Notes: generated from the letters alone by a model not told the origin. Numbered from the stretch's first letter, positions 34,182 through 43,905 are shown. The stretch is 64,000 nucleotides of DNA from Patulibacter americanus DSM 16676 (GCF_000420025.1 NZ_ATUD01000006.1:62001-126000), one strand, 5' to 3'. Program-made: numbers and translations.

Positions 34182-34634
34182 ATGCCTGAAGCAATCCTTC
34201 TCGCCGACGTTCCGCAGCTCGGCTCCAAGGGCGCCGTGGTCGAGGTCTCCAAGGGGTACCTCCGCAACTACCTGCTGCCCCGCAAGCTCGCCGCGCCGGC
34301 CACCAAGGCCCTCCTCGAGGACGCCCAGCGCGTCGCCGCCGCGCACTCGCGCCAGCGCGCCGAGGCCGTCGGCCTGGCCCGCGAGCAGGCCGACACGCTG
34401 ACGAACACGGTGCTGACCATCCAGCACCAGACGGGTGAGGACGGGCGCCTCTTCGGCTCCGTCACGAACCAGGACATCGCCGACGCCATCAAGGAGGCGC
34501 GCGGCATCGACGTCGACAAGCGCAACGTCCGCCTGGCCGAGCCGATCCGCTCCACCGGCACGTTCGTCGTCGACGTCGAGCTCACCGAGGGCGTCATCGC
34601 GAACGTCAAGACCATGGTGGTCACGGAGCGCTAG
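34182..34634 (+). CDS. rplI: 50S ribosomal protein L9
   Basis: A 150-residue L9 with the N-terminal 23S-binding domain (MPEAILLADVPQLGSKGAVVEVSKGYLRNYLLPRKLAAPAT), the long connecting helix (EDAQRVAAAHSRQRAEAVGLAREQADTL) and the C-terminal domain (EDGRLFGSVTNQDIADAIKEARGIDVDKRNVRL ... FVVDVELTEGVIANVKTMVV). Length normal. It follows ssb at 243 nt with structured sequence between. A strong hairpin follows. Confidence 0.97.
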   Translation: MPEAILLADVPQLGSKGAVVEVSKGYLRNYLLPRKLAAPATKALLEDAQRVAAAHSRQRAEAVGLAREQADTLTNTVLTIQHQTGEDGRLFGSVTNQDIADAIKEARGIDVDKRNVRLAEPIRSTGTFVVDVELTEGVIANVKTMVVTER

Positions 34635-34676
34635 ACCGCTCCCCCGGCGCCCCGCGCGCCGGACCCGCAGCACCCT

Positions 34677-34705
34677 CGACGGCGCCGGTCCCCCCGGCGC
34701 CGTCG
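34677..34705 (+). terminator. Terminator hairpin after rplI
   Basis: A perfect 12-bp stem (34677-34688 with 34694-34705), 5-nt loop, followed by TCGTT. It lies 43 nt past the rplI stop. Confidence 0.65.
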
Positions 34706-34807
34706 TCGTTCCGGGACACCGGCGCGGCCCCCCAGCGAGCCGCGCATCCCGCGGGCTGGCCGACGTGCGCGGCGCGCTGCCGCCTGCGGCCCGGGCGCCC
34801 CGCCCCG

Positions 34808-36142
34808 TCAGGGCGCCGGGCAGACCGGGGCGTCGGCCCGCATCCGCGCCAGCACGTCCGCCAGGCGCGGGGACTTCGTCGGCAGGAAGTCGTCGGGCTG
34901 GTCGTCCGGCATCCGCCGGTCCGCCAGGAACGCGAAGTACGCCAGGCGGCCCGAGGGCGCGTCGGCGGGACAGGCGCGCAGCTGCGCGACCGTCGCCTGC
35001 ACGGCCTCGTGGCTCAGGAGCTGGCCGTACGCGGGGGCCGTCCCGGGGCGGGTCCACGGGAACCGGTTGTGCGGGGGCAGCAGCACCGCGAGCGACTGGG
35101 CCACCACCAGGGCCGCGACGAGACCGATCGCCCCGCGGCGCAGCCACGGCGGCACGGTCCACGCGTCGCCGCGCCACACGGAGACCACACCGGCGAGGGC
35201 GAGCGGGATCAGTGCCGCCTCGAGGGGGACGAGCACGTAGAGGCTCGTCCCGACCTTGACCGACGTCACCCAGGTGCCCGCGGCGCCGACGGCCAGGGCG
35301 ACGCTCGTGCGCAGCTGCGCCCGGTCCGCCGGCCACGCCGCCGGCCGCGCGAGCAGCGCCACCGCGCCGAGCCCGACGCCGAGCAGCGTCCACCCGGACT
35401 GCACGATCGTCCCCGGCAGCGCGCCCCAGGCGTGCAGGCCGCTCTGGCCCTGCGCGAGCACCGTCTGCTCCCACATGGCGACGCCGAAGAGGGCCGTGTA
35501 GACGACGGCCTGGGCGGCCACCGCGCCGACCAGCCAGCGGAGCGTGCGGCCCCGGTCCGCGGCCACGAGGGCCACGAGCAAGGCGGGCAGGGCGAAGGGG
35601 AACTTGACGAACACCGCGAGCGCCAGCAGCACGCCCGCCACCGGCGCGGTGCGGCCCCGCGCCGCGGCGACCGCGCCGCCGAGGAGGAACGGCAGGCCGA
35701 CGAGCTCGGGCAGGTACACCCCGTGCTGGTTGACGGCCCACGGCAGCGTCACCGCGAGGACCGGCGCCAGCGCCGTCGCGACGGAGGAGCCGGTCAGGCG
35801 GCGCGCGGCGATCCCGGCACAGACGCCGCCGGCGACCTGCAGGAGGCCCATCCAGGTGTGGACCGCGTCGAGCGTGCTCGAGACGGCGAGCGCCGGCACA
35901 CCGGCGTAGAGGGTGATCGGCGGCTGCGCCCCCACGAGCCGGCCGTAGAGGTCGTCCCCGTGGAGCAGGAGCTGCGCCGTCAGGGTGTAGACGCCGTCGC
36001 TCTGCCCCCAGAGCGCATCGCCCCGCAGCAGGGTCTGGCCCACGGAGAACAGGACGGCGACGGCCGCGCCGATCCAGAGCGCCGGGTCACGCAGCGCGGA
36101 TCCTTCCGGCCGGGACGGCGGAACCTCGGGACGCGCACGCAC
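34808..36142 (-). CDS. Polytopic membrane glycosyltransferase-like protein (GT-C fold)
   Basis: A 444-residue membrane protein with about 10-11 helices and the layout of GT-C lipid-linked sugar transferases. After the first helix (WIGAAVAVLFSVGQTLL) a large first outer loop contains WGQSDGVYTLTAQLLLHGDDLYGRLVGAQPPITLYAG, similar to the acidic motif loop of GT87/GT39 proteins. ALAVFVKFPFALPALLVAL is a typical mid-protein helix. The soluble C-terminal end (about 375-444) has RACPADAPSGRLAYFAFLADRRMPDDQPDDFLPTKS. GTG 36142 is chosen since a TAAGAT box ends 7 nt before it. Acceptor and sugar are unknown. It is divergent from dnaB. Confidence 0.78.
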   Translation of the reverse strand: MRARPEVPPSRPEGSALRDPALWIGAAVAVLFSVGQTLLRGDALWGQSDGVYTLTAQLLLHGDDLYGRLVGAQPPITLYAGVPALAVSSTLDAVHTWMGLLQVAGGVCAGIAARRLTGSSVATALAPVLAVTLPWAVNQHGVYLPELVGLPFLLGGAVAAARGRTAPVAGVLLALAVFVKFPFALPALLVALVAADRGRTLRWLVGAVAAQAVVYTALFGVAMWEQTVLAQGQSGLHAWGALPGTIVQSGWTLLGVGLGAVALLARPAAWPADRAQLRTSVALAVGAAGTWVTSVKVGTSLYVLVPLEAALIPLALAGVVSVWRGDAWTVPPWLRRGAIGLVAALVVAQSLAVLLPPHNRFPWTRPGTAPAYGQLLSHEAVQATVAQLRACPADAPSGRLAYFAFLADRRMPDDQPDDFLPTKSPRLADVLARMRADAPVCPAP

Positions 36143-36149
36143 GCGAGCT

Positions 36150-36155
36150 ATCTTA
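36150..36155 (-). promoter_or_regulatory. -10 box (leaderless type) of the GT-C-like gene
   Basis: TAAGAT on the minus strand, 7 nt before GTG 36142; the closest match to the TATAAT consensus among these boxes. Confidence 0.5.
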
Positions 36156-36249
36156 GGTCGTGACGCCTGAGCGTCCGGATCCTCCGGGAGCGGACGCGAA
36201 GAACCCGCTCGGAGCGCACGACGCCGCCCGGGCGGCCGAGCCCCGCTGC

Positions 36250-36255
36250 TAGCGT
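36250..36255 (+). promoter_or_regulatory. -10 box of dnaB
   Basis: TAGCGT ends 13 nt before ATG 36269, giving a leader of about 6 nt. Confidence 0.4.
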
Positions 36256-36268
36256 CGTCCCTCGCCAC

Positions 36269-37861
36269 ATGGCCTCTCAAGACGACCACGACATCCCGCC
36301 GTTCGACGACGCCTCCTACGGCGCGGGCGACGACTCGTCGCACTACGGCCACGGCGACGGGGACCTGGGCTACGACGACGGCGACATGTCCGCCCCGATC
36401 GGCCCCGCCCACGTCCCGCCGCACGACCTGCACGCGGAGCAGGCCGTCCTCGGCGCGATGATGCTCTCCGAGCAAGCCCGCTACGGCCTGACGGTCGAGG
36501 ACGGCCTGAAGGGCGAGGACTTCTACGCCCCGCAGCACCAGGTCACGTACGAGGCGATCCGGCAGCTCTACGCCGAGAACCACCCGATCGACTCGATCAC
36601 GGTCGTCGAGCAGCTGCGGCGGTCCGGCACGCTCGACGAGGCCGGGGGCCGCGAGGCCGTCTGGCAGCTCACGGCGGCCGTCACCGAGGTCGCCGCGCTC
36701 CCGCGGCACGCGCAGATCGTCCAGGGCCTGGGCAAGCTCCGCCGGCTGCTGCAGGCGACCTACGAGATCCAGGGCGCCGTCCTCAAGGGCGACAACGACC
36801 CCGCGCTGATCGTCGAGCAGGCCCAGGGCCTGGTCTTCGACGTGTCGGAGGACGAGGACAACAAGGGCCTGCGCTCCGTCTCGTCCTTCATCGACGACGA
36901 GGTCAAGCGGCTCGAGGAGCTCGAGAAGGAGGGGCGCGACATCACGGGCCTCGAGACGGGCTTCCGCGACCTGGACAAGGAGACGGCCGGCCTGCAGCCG
37001 GGGGCGATGGTCGTGCTCGCCGCGCGTCCCGCCATGGGCAAGTCGGCGTTCGTCACGAACCTCGCCGAGAACGTGGCGCTGCAGAACAAGGGCGCCGTCG
37101 CCCTGTTCTCGCTCGAGATGCCCGAGCGCGAGCTGCTCCAGCGCGTGCTCGCCTCGCAGGCCGCGATCAAGGGCGACGATGTCCGCAAGGGCCGCATCGG
37201 CGACCGCTGGCCCGACGTCCTCGAGGTCGCCGACCGGCTCGCCCAGGCGCCGCTGTACATCGACGACAGCTCCGACATCGGGATCATGGAGATCCGCGCG
37301 AAGGCCCGCAGGCTCCACGCGAGCCACCCGCACGGCGTCTCGCTGGTGATCGTCGACTACCTGCAGCTCATGCGGGCGGACGGCCGGGCCGAGAACCGCG
37401 TGCAGCAGATCGGTGAGATGTCGCGAGGGCTGAAGATCCTGGCGCAGGAGCTGTCCTGCCCGGTCATCGCGCTCTCGCAGCTCTCGCGTGGCGTCGACGC
37501 GCGGCCGGACAAGCGGCCCCTGCTCTCCGACCTGCGTGAGTCGGGGAACATCGAGCAGGACGCCGACCTCGTGATGTTCCTCTACCGCGACGACTACTAC
37601 AACAAGGAGACCGCGGAGCCCGGCGTCGCCGAGCTGATCATCGCCAAGAACCGCTCGGGCCGGACGGACACGATCCGCCTGCTGTTCCAGGGCGAGTTCC
37701 CGCGGTTCCTCACGATGGCGCAGCCGTCCGCGGGCATGGGTGGCCCGCCGGGCAACTTCTCCGGTCCCCCGATGTCCGCGCCGGCCCCCGGCGGCCCGCC
37801 CGTCGGCGTCGGCGGCGGACCTCCTCTGCCCGGTGGTGGCCCGCCGCTGCCGAGGACCTAG
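36269..37861 (+). CDS. dnaB: Replicative DNA helicase
   Basis: A 530-residue DnaB hexameric helicase that unwinds DNA at the fork. An acidic, unconserved N-terminus of about 45 residues precedes the N-terminal domain (PPHDLHAEQAVLGAMMLSEQARYG), linker, and RecA-like domain (from about 230): LVVLAARPAMGKSAFVTNLAENVA type Walker A, SLEMPERELLQRVLASQA, Walker B SLVIVDYLQLM, ALSQLSRGVDARPDKRPLLSDLRESGNIEQDADLVMFLYRDDYY, and IIAKNRSGRTDTIRLLF. No intein is inserted. The C-terminus has an extra Pro/Gly-rich tail (GPPMSAPAPGGPPVG ...). The next gene, a DnaC/DnaI-like ATPase, starts 3 nt after the stop. Confidence 0.97.
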   Translation: MASQDDHDIPPFDDASYGAGDDSSHYGHGDGDLGYDDGDMSAPIGPAHVPPHDLHAEQAVLGAMMLSEQARYGLTVEDGLKGEDFYAPQHQVTYEAIRQLYAENHPIDSITVVEQLRRSGTLDEAGGREAVWQLTAAVTEVAALPRHAQIVQGLGKLRRLLQATYEIQGAVLKGDNDPALIVEQAQGLVFDVSEDEDNKGLRSVSSFIDDEVKRLEELEKEGRDITGLETGFRDLDKETAGLQPGAMVVLAARPAMGKSAFVTNLAENVALQNKGAVALFSLEMPERELLQRVLASQAAIKGDDVRKGRIGDRWPDVLEVADRLAQAPLYIDDSSDIGIMEIRAKARRLHASHPHGVSLVIVDYLQLMRADGRAENRVQQIGEMSRGLKILAQELSCPVIALSQLSRGVDARPDKRPLLSDLRESGNIEQDADLVMFLYRDDYYNKETAEPGVAELIIAKNRSGRTDTIRLLFQGEFPRFLTMAQPSAGMGGPPGNFSGPPMSAPAPGGPPVGVGGGPPLPGGGPPLPRT

Positions 37862-37864
37862 CCC

Positions 37865-38911
37865 GTGCGCTGCCCCTACGGCGTCTGCGACGGCTCCGGC
37901 TGGACCGTCGACGAGCGCACGCGCACCGCGACCCAGTGCCGCTGCATGCCCGAGCAGCGCGCCGCGCGCGTCGCGGGCAGCCTGCGCGCCCGCATTCCCC
38001 GGGAGTACCAGGACGCGTCCTTCGAGCACTCGAACGTCAGCGGCATGCCGCGCGACGCCGTCGCCCGGGTGCGCCGCTACGTCGACACGCTCGACGAGCG
38101 CCTCGCGGCCGGGGACGGCCTGTGGATCTCGGGCTCCATCGGCACGGGCAAGACGTGGCTGGCGATGCTCGTCGCCCGCTACGCGATCGAGCGCGGCCAG
38201 GCCGTCGCGGTCTACTCCGTCCCGCGGCTGCTGTCCGAGATCCGTCGCACGTACGACGGCGAGGGCACCACCACCCTCGACCTGCTCGACCAGCTCACCG
38301 AGGTGACGCTGCTCGTGCTGGACGACGTCGGCACGGAGCGCACGAACCCGTGGGTGCTCGAGCAGCTCTACACGATCATCAACGAGCGCTGGCAGGAGCG
38401 CCGGGCGATCGTCCTGACGACGAACCTCGACCCGATGCAGATGGAGGCCCAGATCGGCGAGCGCGCCGTCTCGCGCCTCGTCGGCATGTGCGAGACGGTG
38501 CTCGTCGACGGCGTGGACCACCGGCAGCCGACGCCCGGCGCCGATCGTCCTGCCGGGCCGGCGCACCACCAGCCCGTCGCGCCGCGCTTCGCGCCCGGCG
38601 TGGATCCGGCGAGCCTGCTCGGCCCGCCGCCGCCCTTCGACCCCCGCGACGCCGGGCCCGCGTGGGACGGCGGCGCCGGCACCGGCGCGCATGCCGCTCC
38701 TGCGTGGGACGGACGGCCGGTCGGCCAGGAGCCGGCCCCCGCGTCCGACCACCGGCCGGGTGGCGACGACGCCGGCGAGCTCCCCCCGTGGAACGCCCAG
38801 CAGGGGGCGACCGGGCCGTCGGCCCCCGCCACGTTCGGGGCGGACCCGCGCGACCTGCGGCGCCCCGAGCGGCGGGTCCACGGCGAGTCCGACGGCCGCC
38901 GCCGGCCCTAG
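37865..38911 (+). CDS. DnaC/DnaI-like AAA+ ATPase, putative helicase loader, with Cys-rich N-terminus
   Basis: A 348-residue protein. N-terminal cysteines C3, C8, C25 and C27 (CPYGVCDGSG ... QCRC) look like a zinc site as in DnaI-type loaders. The AAA+ domain (about 40-220) has ARIPREYQDASFEHSN, Walker A LWISGSIGTGKTWLAM (about 92-107), Walker B TLLVLDDVGTERTNPWVLEQLYTIINERWQERRAIVLTTNLDP (sensor 1 Asn) and ERAVSRLVGMCETVLVDG with the Arg finger region, typical of IstB/DnaC loaders. A Pro/His/Gly-rich tail of about 125 residues is of unknown use. GTG 37865 starts 3 nt after dnaB, so the two are translationally coupled. A role in loading DnaB at origins or restart sites is inferred from this link. 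Confidence 0.85.
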   Translation: MRCPYGVCDGSGWTVDERTRTATQCRCMPEQRAARVAGSLRARIPREYQDASFEHSNVSGMPRDAVARVRRYVDTLDERLAAGDGLWISGSIGTGKTWLAMLVARYAIERGQAVAVYSVPRLLSEIRRTYDGEGTTTLDLLDQLTEVTLLVLDDVGTERTNPWVLEQLYTIINERWQERRAIVLTTNLDPMQMEAQIGERAVSRLVGMCETVLVDGVDHRQPTPGADRPAGPAHHQPVAPRFAPGVDPASLLGPPPPFDPRDAGPAWDGGAGTGAHAAPAWDGRPVGQEPAPASDHRPGGDDAGELPPWNAQQGATGPSAPATFGADPRDLRRPERRVHGESDGRRRP

Positions 38912-40279
<1,368 letters not shown>

Positions 40280-40290
40280 GCCGCGGGGGC

Positions 40291-40307
40291 GCCGCCGGGG
40301 TGGCGGC
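40291..40307. terminator. Small hairpin between purA and the WlbB-like gene
   Basis: GCCGCC (40291-40296) pairs with GGCGGC (40302-40307), 5-nt loop, 11 nt past the purA stop in a convergent gap. Confidence 0.4.
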
Positions 40308-40361
40308 GGGTCCCGTCTCGCCGCACCGGGGCGGCCGCCGGGCCGTCCGGGGGCGCGCCGT

Positions 40362-41246
40362 TCAGCGCAGGCGGTCGGCGTCGGGCACCGGCCCCGCGTC
40401 GCGCGCCGGGACGCCCATGACGCGACGGCCCTCGGGGACGTCCTTCGTGACGACGGCGCCCGCGGCCACGAACGCGTCGGGGCCGACGGTGACGCCGGGG
40501 ACGAGCGTCGCGCGGCCGCCGATCCGCGAGCCGCGGCGGATCGTGGCACCGGCCAGCGGAATGCCCGCCGGATCGGGGCTTCCGTCCTCGAGGAGGAGCG
40601 GCCGCCCCATGCGGTCGTCGTTCGTCGTCAGGACGCCGGGGCCGAGGAAGACGTCGTCCTCCACCACGCTGCGGGCGGTGACGTAGACGTCGGTCTGGAT
40701 GCTCACCCGCGCCCCGACCGTGACGTCGCAGTCCACCGTGCTGCCGCGGCCGACGACGGTGCCGGGGCCGACGGCGGAGCGCTCGCGCACGAAGGTCTGG
40801 TCGCCGACGATCGCACCCGCGCCGATCGTGGCGCCGCGGGCGAGCACGGCGTGGGCGCCGATCGCGGCGCCCTCCTCGACCACGAGGCCGGGCAGCGGGT
40901 CGCCCGAGGCGGCGGCCGAGCCGGCGCGCAGACGCGGCGGCTTGCCGAGCACCGCGTGGTCGCCGACGACGACGCCCGCGCCGAGCGTGGTGCCGGGGTG
41001 GACGACGGCGTGGGCCCCGATCTGGGCGCCCGGGCCGAGCGTCACGTCGTGGTGCAGCACGGCGTGGGGGCCGACGATGGCGTCCTCGCCGATGACGCAG
41101 CGCGCGTCGATGACCGCGTAGGGGGCGATGCGGGCGCGGGCCTCGACGCGGGCCTCGGCGCCGATCATCGCCCCGGCGCCCGCGGAGGCCTCGGGATCGG
41201 CCTGGGCCGACGGGTGCATCGTGGCGCGGGGCGGGCGTCGGGACAT
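40362..41246 (-). CDS. Left-handed beta-helix N-acetyltransferase, WlbB-like
   Basis: A 294-residue hexapeptide-repeat acyltransferase. Runs of [LIV]-G-x4 units go through most of the protein: MIGAEARVEARARIAPYAVID, CVIGEDAIVGPHAVLHHDVTLGPGAQIGAHAVVHPGTTLGAGVVVG, VEEGAAIGAHAVLARGATIGAGAIVG. The last part, FLGPGVLTTNDDRMGRP and IRRGSRIGGRATLVPGVTVGPDAFVAAGAVVTKDVPEGRRVMGVPAR, is the end typical of sugar-amine acetyltransferases (acetyl-CoA site), with TNDD resembling the WbpD/WlbB loop. The repeat part is longer than in WlbB. ATG 41246 has a TACGCT box 7 nt upstream. It is divergent from a WlbA-like dehydrogenase, as expected for a 2,3-diamino uronic acid pathway. Confidence 0.85.
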   Translation of the reverse strand: MSRRPPRATMHPSAQADPEASAGAGAMIGAEARVEARARIAPYAVIDARCVIGEDAIVGPHAVLHHDVTLGPGAQIGAHAVVHPGTTLGAGVVVGDHAVLGKPPRLRAGSAAASGDPLPGLVVEEGAAIGAHAVLARGATIGAGAIVGDQTFVRERSAVGPGTVVGRGSTVDCDVTVGARVSIQTDVYVTARSVVEDDVFLGPGVLTTNDDRMGRPLLLEDGSPDPAGIPLAGATIRRGSRIGGRATLVPGVTVGPDAFVAAGAVVTKDVPEGRRVMGVPARDAGPVPDADRLR

Positions 41247-41253
41247 GCGCCAG

Positions 41254-41259
41254 AGCGTA
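41254..41259 (-). promoter_or_regulatory. -10 box (leaderless type) of the WlbB-like gene
   Basis: TACGCT on the minus strand, 7 nt before ATG 41246. Only 15 bp separate it from the opposing -10 box of the WlbA-like gene. Confidence 0.5.
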
Positions 41260-41274
41260 CGCGGCGGCGACGGC

Positions 41275-41280
41275 TAGGCT
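41275..41280 (+). promoter_or_regulatory. -10 box (leaderless type) of the WlbA-like gene
   Basis: TAGGCT ends 7 nt before GTG 41288. The 41-bp space between the two start codons forces the divergent promoters to overlap. Confidence 0.5.
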
Positions 41281-41287
41281 CCGTGGG

Positions 41288-42457
41288 GTGAACGACGCCG
41301 TGCCATCCGACGCCACGTCCCTCCGGCCGCTCAGGGCCGCCGTGGTCGGCCTGGGGATGATGGGCCGCCACCACGCCCGGCTGCTCCAGACCGCCCCCGT
41401 CGTGTCCTTCGCCGGGGCCGTCGACCCGGGCGGCGACCGCCACGGCGCGGTGGGCGACCCCGCGCTCGTCTTCCCGACGGTCCACGCGCTCCTCGCGGAC
41501 CCGGAGCGGCGGCCCGAGATCGCGATCGTCGCCGTGCCCACCGAGGAGCACGTCGCGGCGGTGCTCGAGCTCGCCGACGCCGGCGTCCACGTGCTGGTGG
41601 AGAAGCCGCTGGCGGAGTCGCCCGAGCGCGCCCGCGAGCTCATCGACGCGGTCCGCGCCGCCGGCGTCCACGGCGCCGTCGGCCACGTCGAGCGCTGCAA
41701 CCCCGCGCTGCGCGAGCTGCGCCGCCGCGTGCTCGGGGGCCAGCTCGGCCAGGTGTTCCACATCGCGACGGAGCGGCTCGGTCCGTTCCCGGCGCGCATC
41801 CGCGACGTCGGCGTGGTCAAGGACCTGGCGACGCACGACCTCGACCTCGTCGGCTGGCTCGGCGGCGCGGGCGTCACCACGCTCTCCGCGCAGACGCAGC
41901 ACCGCATGAACCGCACGCACGAGGACCTCGTCAACGTCGTCGGCCGGCTCGAGAACGGCACGACGTTCACCACCATGGTCGACTGGCTGTCGCCCACGAA
42001 GGTCCGCCAGACCCGGGTGCTCGGGGAGCGGGGGATGCTGGTGGCCGACACGCTGACCGCCGACCTGACCTTCTACGCCAACGGCGAGGTCTCGAGCGAG
42101 TGGGAGGCCGCGCGCACGCTGCGCGGCGTCTCGGAGGGCGACGTCACCCGCTACGCGCTGGCGCGCCGCGAGCCGCTGCTCGTCGAGCTCGAGGGCTTCT
42201 GCGCGCTCGTCCGCGGCGACGAGGACCCCGCCGCCGTCACCCTCGAGGAGGGCCTCGCGGCGGTCGACCTGGCCGACGCGGTGCTCCGCTCCGCCGCCGC
42301 GCAGGAGACGGTGCGGGTGCTGCCGCTGCGCTCCACCCACGCGGAGTCGCTGCTCGCGCCGGGGGTGGGCGGGGACCCCTTCGCCGGCCCTGACGGACAC
42401 GCGCGGCGCGGGGCCGATGCCCTGCCGGCCGCAACCCGGACGGAGGACGTCGCATGA
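41288..42457 (+). CDS. Gfo/Idh/MocA-family oxidoreductase, WlbA-like
   Basis: A 389-residue NAD(P)-dependent sugar dehydrogenase. Rossmann part RAAVVGLGMMGRHHARLLQTAPVV, the family's EKPL motif (HVLVEKPLAESPERARELIDA, about residues 100-120), VGHVERCNPALRELRRRVL, and VVKDLATHDLDLVGWL (catalytic Lys/His region). The C-terminal domain is a normal alpha/beta, with an extra 40-residue Ala/Gly-rich tail. In nucleotide-sugar pathways WlbA oxidises the C3 hydroxyl of a UDP-N-acetylhexosaminuronate before amination. Its stop overlaps the next gene (ATGA), a UDP-sugar dehydrogenase, so the two are co-translated. No aminotransferase is found in the window. Confidence 0.88.
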   Translation: MNDAVPSDATSLRPLRAAVVGLGMMGRHHARLLQTAPVVSFAGAVDPGGDRHGAVGDPALVFPTVHALLADPERRPEIAIVAVPTEEHVAAVLELADAGVHVLVEKPLAESPERARELIDAVRAAGVHGAVGHVERCNPALRELRRRVLGGQLGQVFHIATERLGPFPARIRDVGVVKDLATHDLDLVGWLGGAGVTTLSAQTQHRMNRTHEDLVNVVGRLENGTTFTTMVDWLSPTKVRQTRVLGERGMLVADTLTADLTFYANGEVSSEWEAARTLRGVSEGDVTRYALARREPLLVELEGFCALVRGDEDPAAVTLEEGLAAVDLADAVLRSAAAQETVRVLPLRSTHAESLLAPGVGGDPFAGPDGHARRGADALPAATRTEDVA

Positions 42458-43848
42458 AGGTGGTCGTCGTCGCGCTCGGCAAGATCGGGCTGCCCCTCGC
42501 CGCGTTCGCGGCCCTGAAGGGCCACGAGGTGATCGGCTGCGACATCGACGAGGGCGTCGTGCGCCAGGTCACCGCGGCCCACGAGCCGTTCCCGGGCGAG
42601 ACCGGGCTGGCGGAGACGCTGCGCAGCGTCGTCCCCTCCGGCCTGCTGCGCCCGACGACCGACACCACGGGCGCCGTGGCCGAGGGCGCGGACCTGATCC
42701 TGCTCGTGCCGCCGCTCGTCGTCGACGCCGACGCGAAGCCCGTGTGGACCGCCGTCGACGGGGCCCTGAAGGCCGTCGGCGAGGGCCTGCGCCGGTCCCG
42801 GGAGGAGCGCGGCACGACGGCCGGGCCCGAGGGGACGCCGCCCAGCGTGGTGGTCGAGACGACGCTGCCCGTCGGCAGCACGCGCGGACGGGTCGCCCGC
42901 CTGCTCCAGGAGGCCAGCGGCCTCACGGAGGGCGTCGACTTCCACGCCGCCCACAGCCCCGAGCGCGTCTACTCCGGCCGGATCTTCCGCGACCTCGAGA
43001 CGTATCCGAAGCTCGTCGGCGGGCTCGACGCCCTGGGCGAGGCCCGCACGGCGGAGCGCTACCGGCGGCTGCTCAACGGCGAGGAGGACGCCGCCGACCC
43101 GCCCGTCGACGGCGTGCCCGCCCCGCGTCGCCCCGCGTCCGACGCGGTCGAGGTGCGCGAGCTCGGCGGTGCCGAGGCCGCGGAGCTGACGAAGCTCGCC
43201 GAGACGACCTACCGCGACCTGAACATCGCGTTCGCGAACGAGCTGGCGCAGCACGCCGACCGCATCGGCGTGGACGTCGACGGCGTGATCGCCGCCGCCA
43301 ACTCGCAGCCGTTCAGCCACATCCACCGCCCCGGCGTCGCCGTGGGCGGGCACTGCATCCCGGTCTACCCGCGGTTCTACCTCGAGGGCGACCCGGGCGC
43401 GACGCTCCCGGCCGCCGCCCGCGTCGTGAACGAGTCCATGCCGGCCTACGCGGTCGGGCTGCTCGCGGACCTCGTCGGCGGCGCGCTCAAGGGCCGGCGC
43501 GTGCTGATCCTCGGCGCCGCCTACCGGGGCGACGTGAAGGAGACCGCCTTCTCCGGCGTCTTCGGGCTGCGTGACGCGCTGCACGACGCCGGCGCCACGC
43601 CCGTCGTCCAGGACCCGCTGTTCACGGACACCGAGCTCGGCGACCTGGGGTTGGACCCGTGGGACGGCGGCCCGATCGACGCCGCGATCGTCCAGGCCGA
43701 CCACACGGACTACCGCGACCTCACGCCCGCCGACCTGCCGGGCGTCGACGCGGTGATCGACGGCCGCGACCTGCTCGACGTGGATTCCTGGCGGGCCGAG
43801 GGCGTGCGGATCCGCCGCATCGGCCGCGACGGCGTCCGCCGGGGCTAG
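42454..43848 (+). CDS. UDP-N-acetylhexosamine 6-dehydrogenase (WecC/WbpA-like)
   Basis: A 464-residue nucleotide-sugar dehydrogenase that oxidises a UDP-sugar at C6 to a uronic acid with two NAD. N-terminal VVVVALGKIGLPLAAFAALKGHEVIGCDID (the first Gly of GxGxxG is Ala), EPFPGETGLAETL, VVETTLPVGSTRG, HSPERVYSGRIFRDLETYPKLVGGLD, LTKLAETTYRDLNIAFANELA, active-site Cys in VGGHCIPVYPRF (about residue 306) and ILGAAYRGDVKETAFSG. Two low-complexity inserts (about 115-130 and 212-230) lengthen it. It overlaps the WlbA-like gene by 4 bp, supporting joint action on a UDP-N-acetylhexosamine rather than UDP-glucose. Confidence 0.9.
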   Translation: MKVVVVALGKIGLPLAAFAALKGHEVIGCDIDEGVVRQVTAAHEPFPGETGLAETLRSVVPSGLLRPTTDTTGAVAEGADLILLVPPLVVDADAKPVWTAVDGALKAVGEGLRRSREERGTTAGPEGTPPSVVVETTLPVGSTRGRVARLLQEASGLTEGVDFHAAHSPERVYSGRIFRDLETYPKLVGGLDALGEARTAERYRRLLNGEEDAADPPVDGVPAPRRPASDAVEVRELGGAEAAELTKLAETTYRDLNIAFANELAQHADRIGVDVDGVIAAANSQPFSHIHRPGVAVGGHCIPVYPRFYLEGDPGATLPAAARVVNESMPAYAVGLLADLVGGALKGRRVLILGAAYRGDVKETAFSGVFGLRDALHDAGATPVVQDPLFTDTELGDLGLDPWDGGPIDAAIVQADHTDYRDLTPADLPGVDAVIDGRDLLDVDSWRAEGVRIRRIGRDGVRRG

Positions 43849-43888
43849 GCGCTGGGCCCCCCGCAGCGCCGAGGGGGCCGTCGCCGTC

Positions 43889-43894
43889 TACCGT
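43889..43894 (+). promoter_or_regulatory. -10 box of the family 2 glycosyltransferase gene at 43906
   Basis: TACCGT ends 11 nt before GTG 43906. Confidence 0.35.
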
Positions 43895-43905
43895 CTCGTG
43901 ATCTC

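Noticed and set aside
36269..37861. An intein in DnaB
   Set aside because: The helicase motifs are continuous at normal spacing and the length excess is accounted for by the acidic N-terminus and the Pro/Gly tail.
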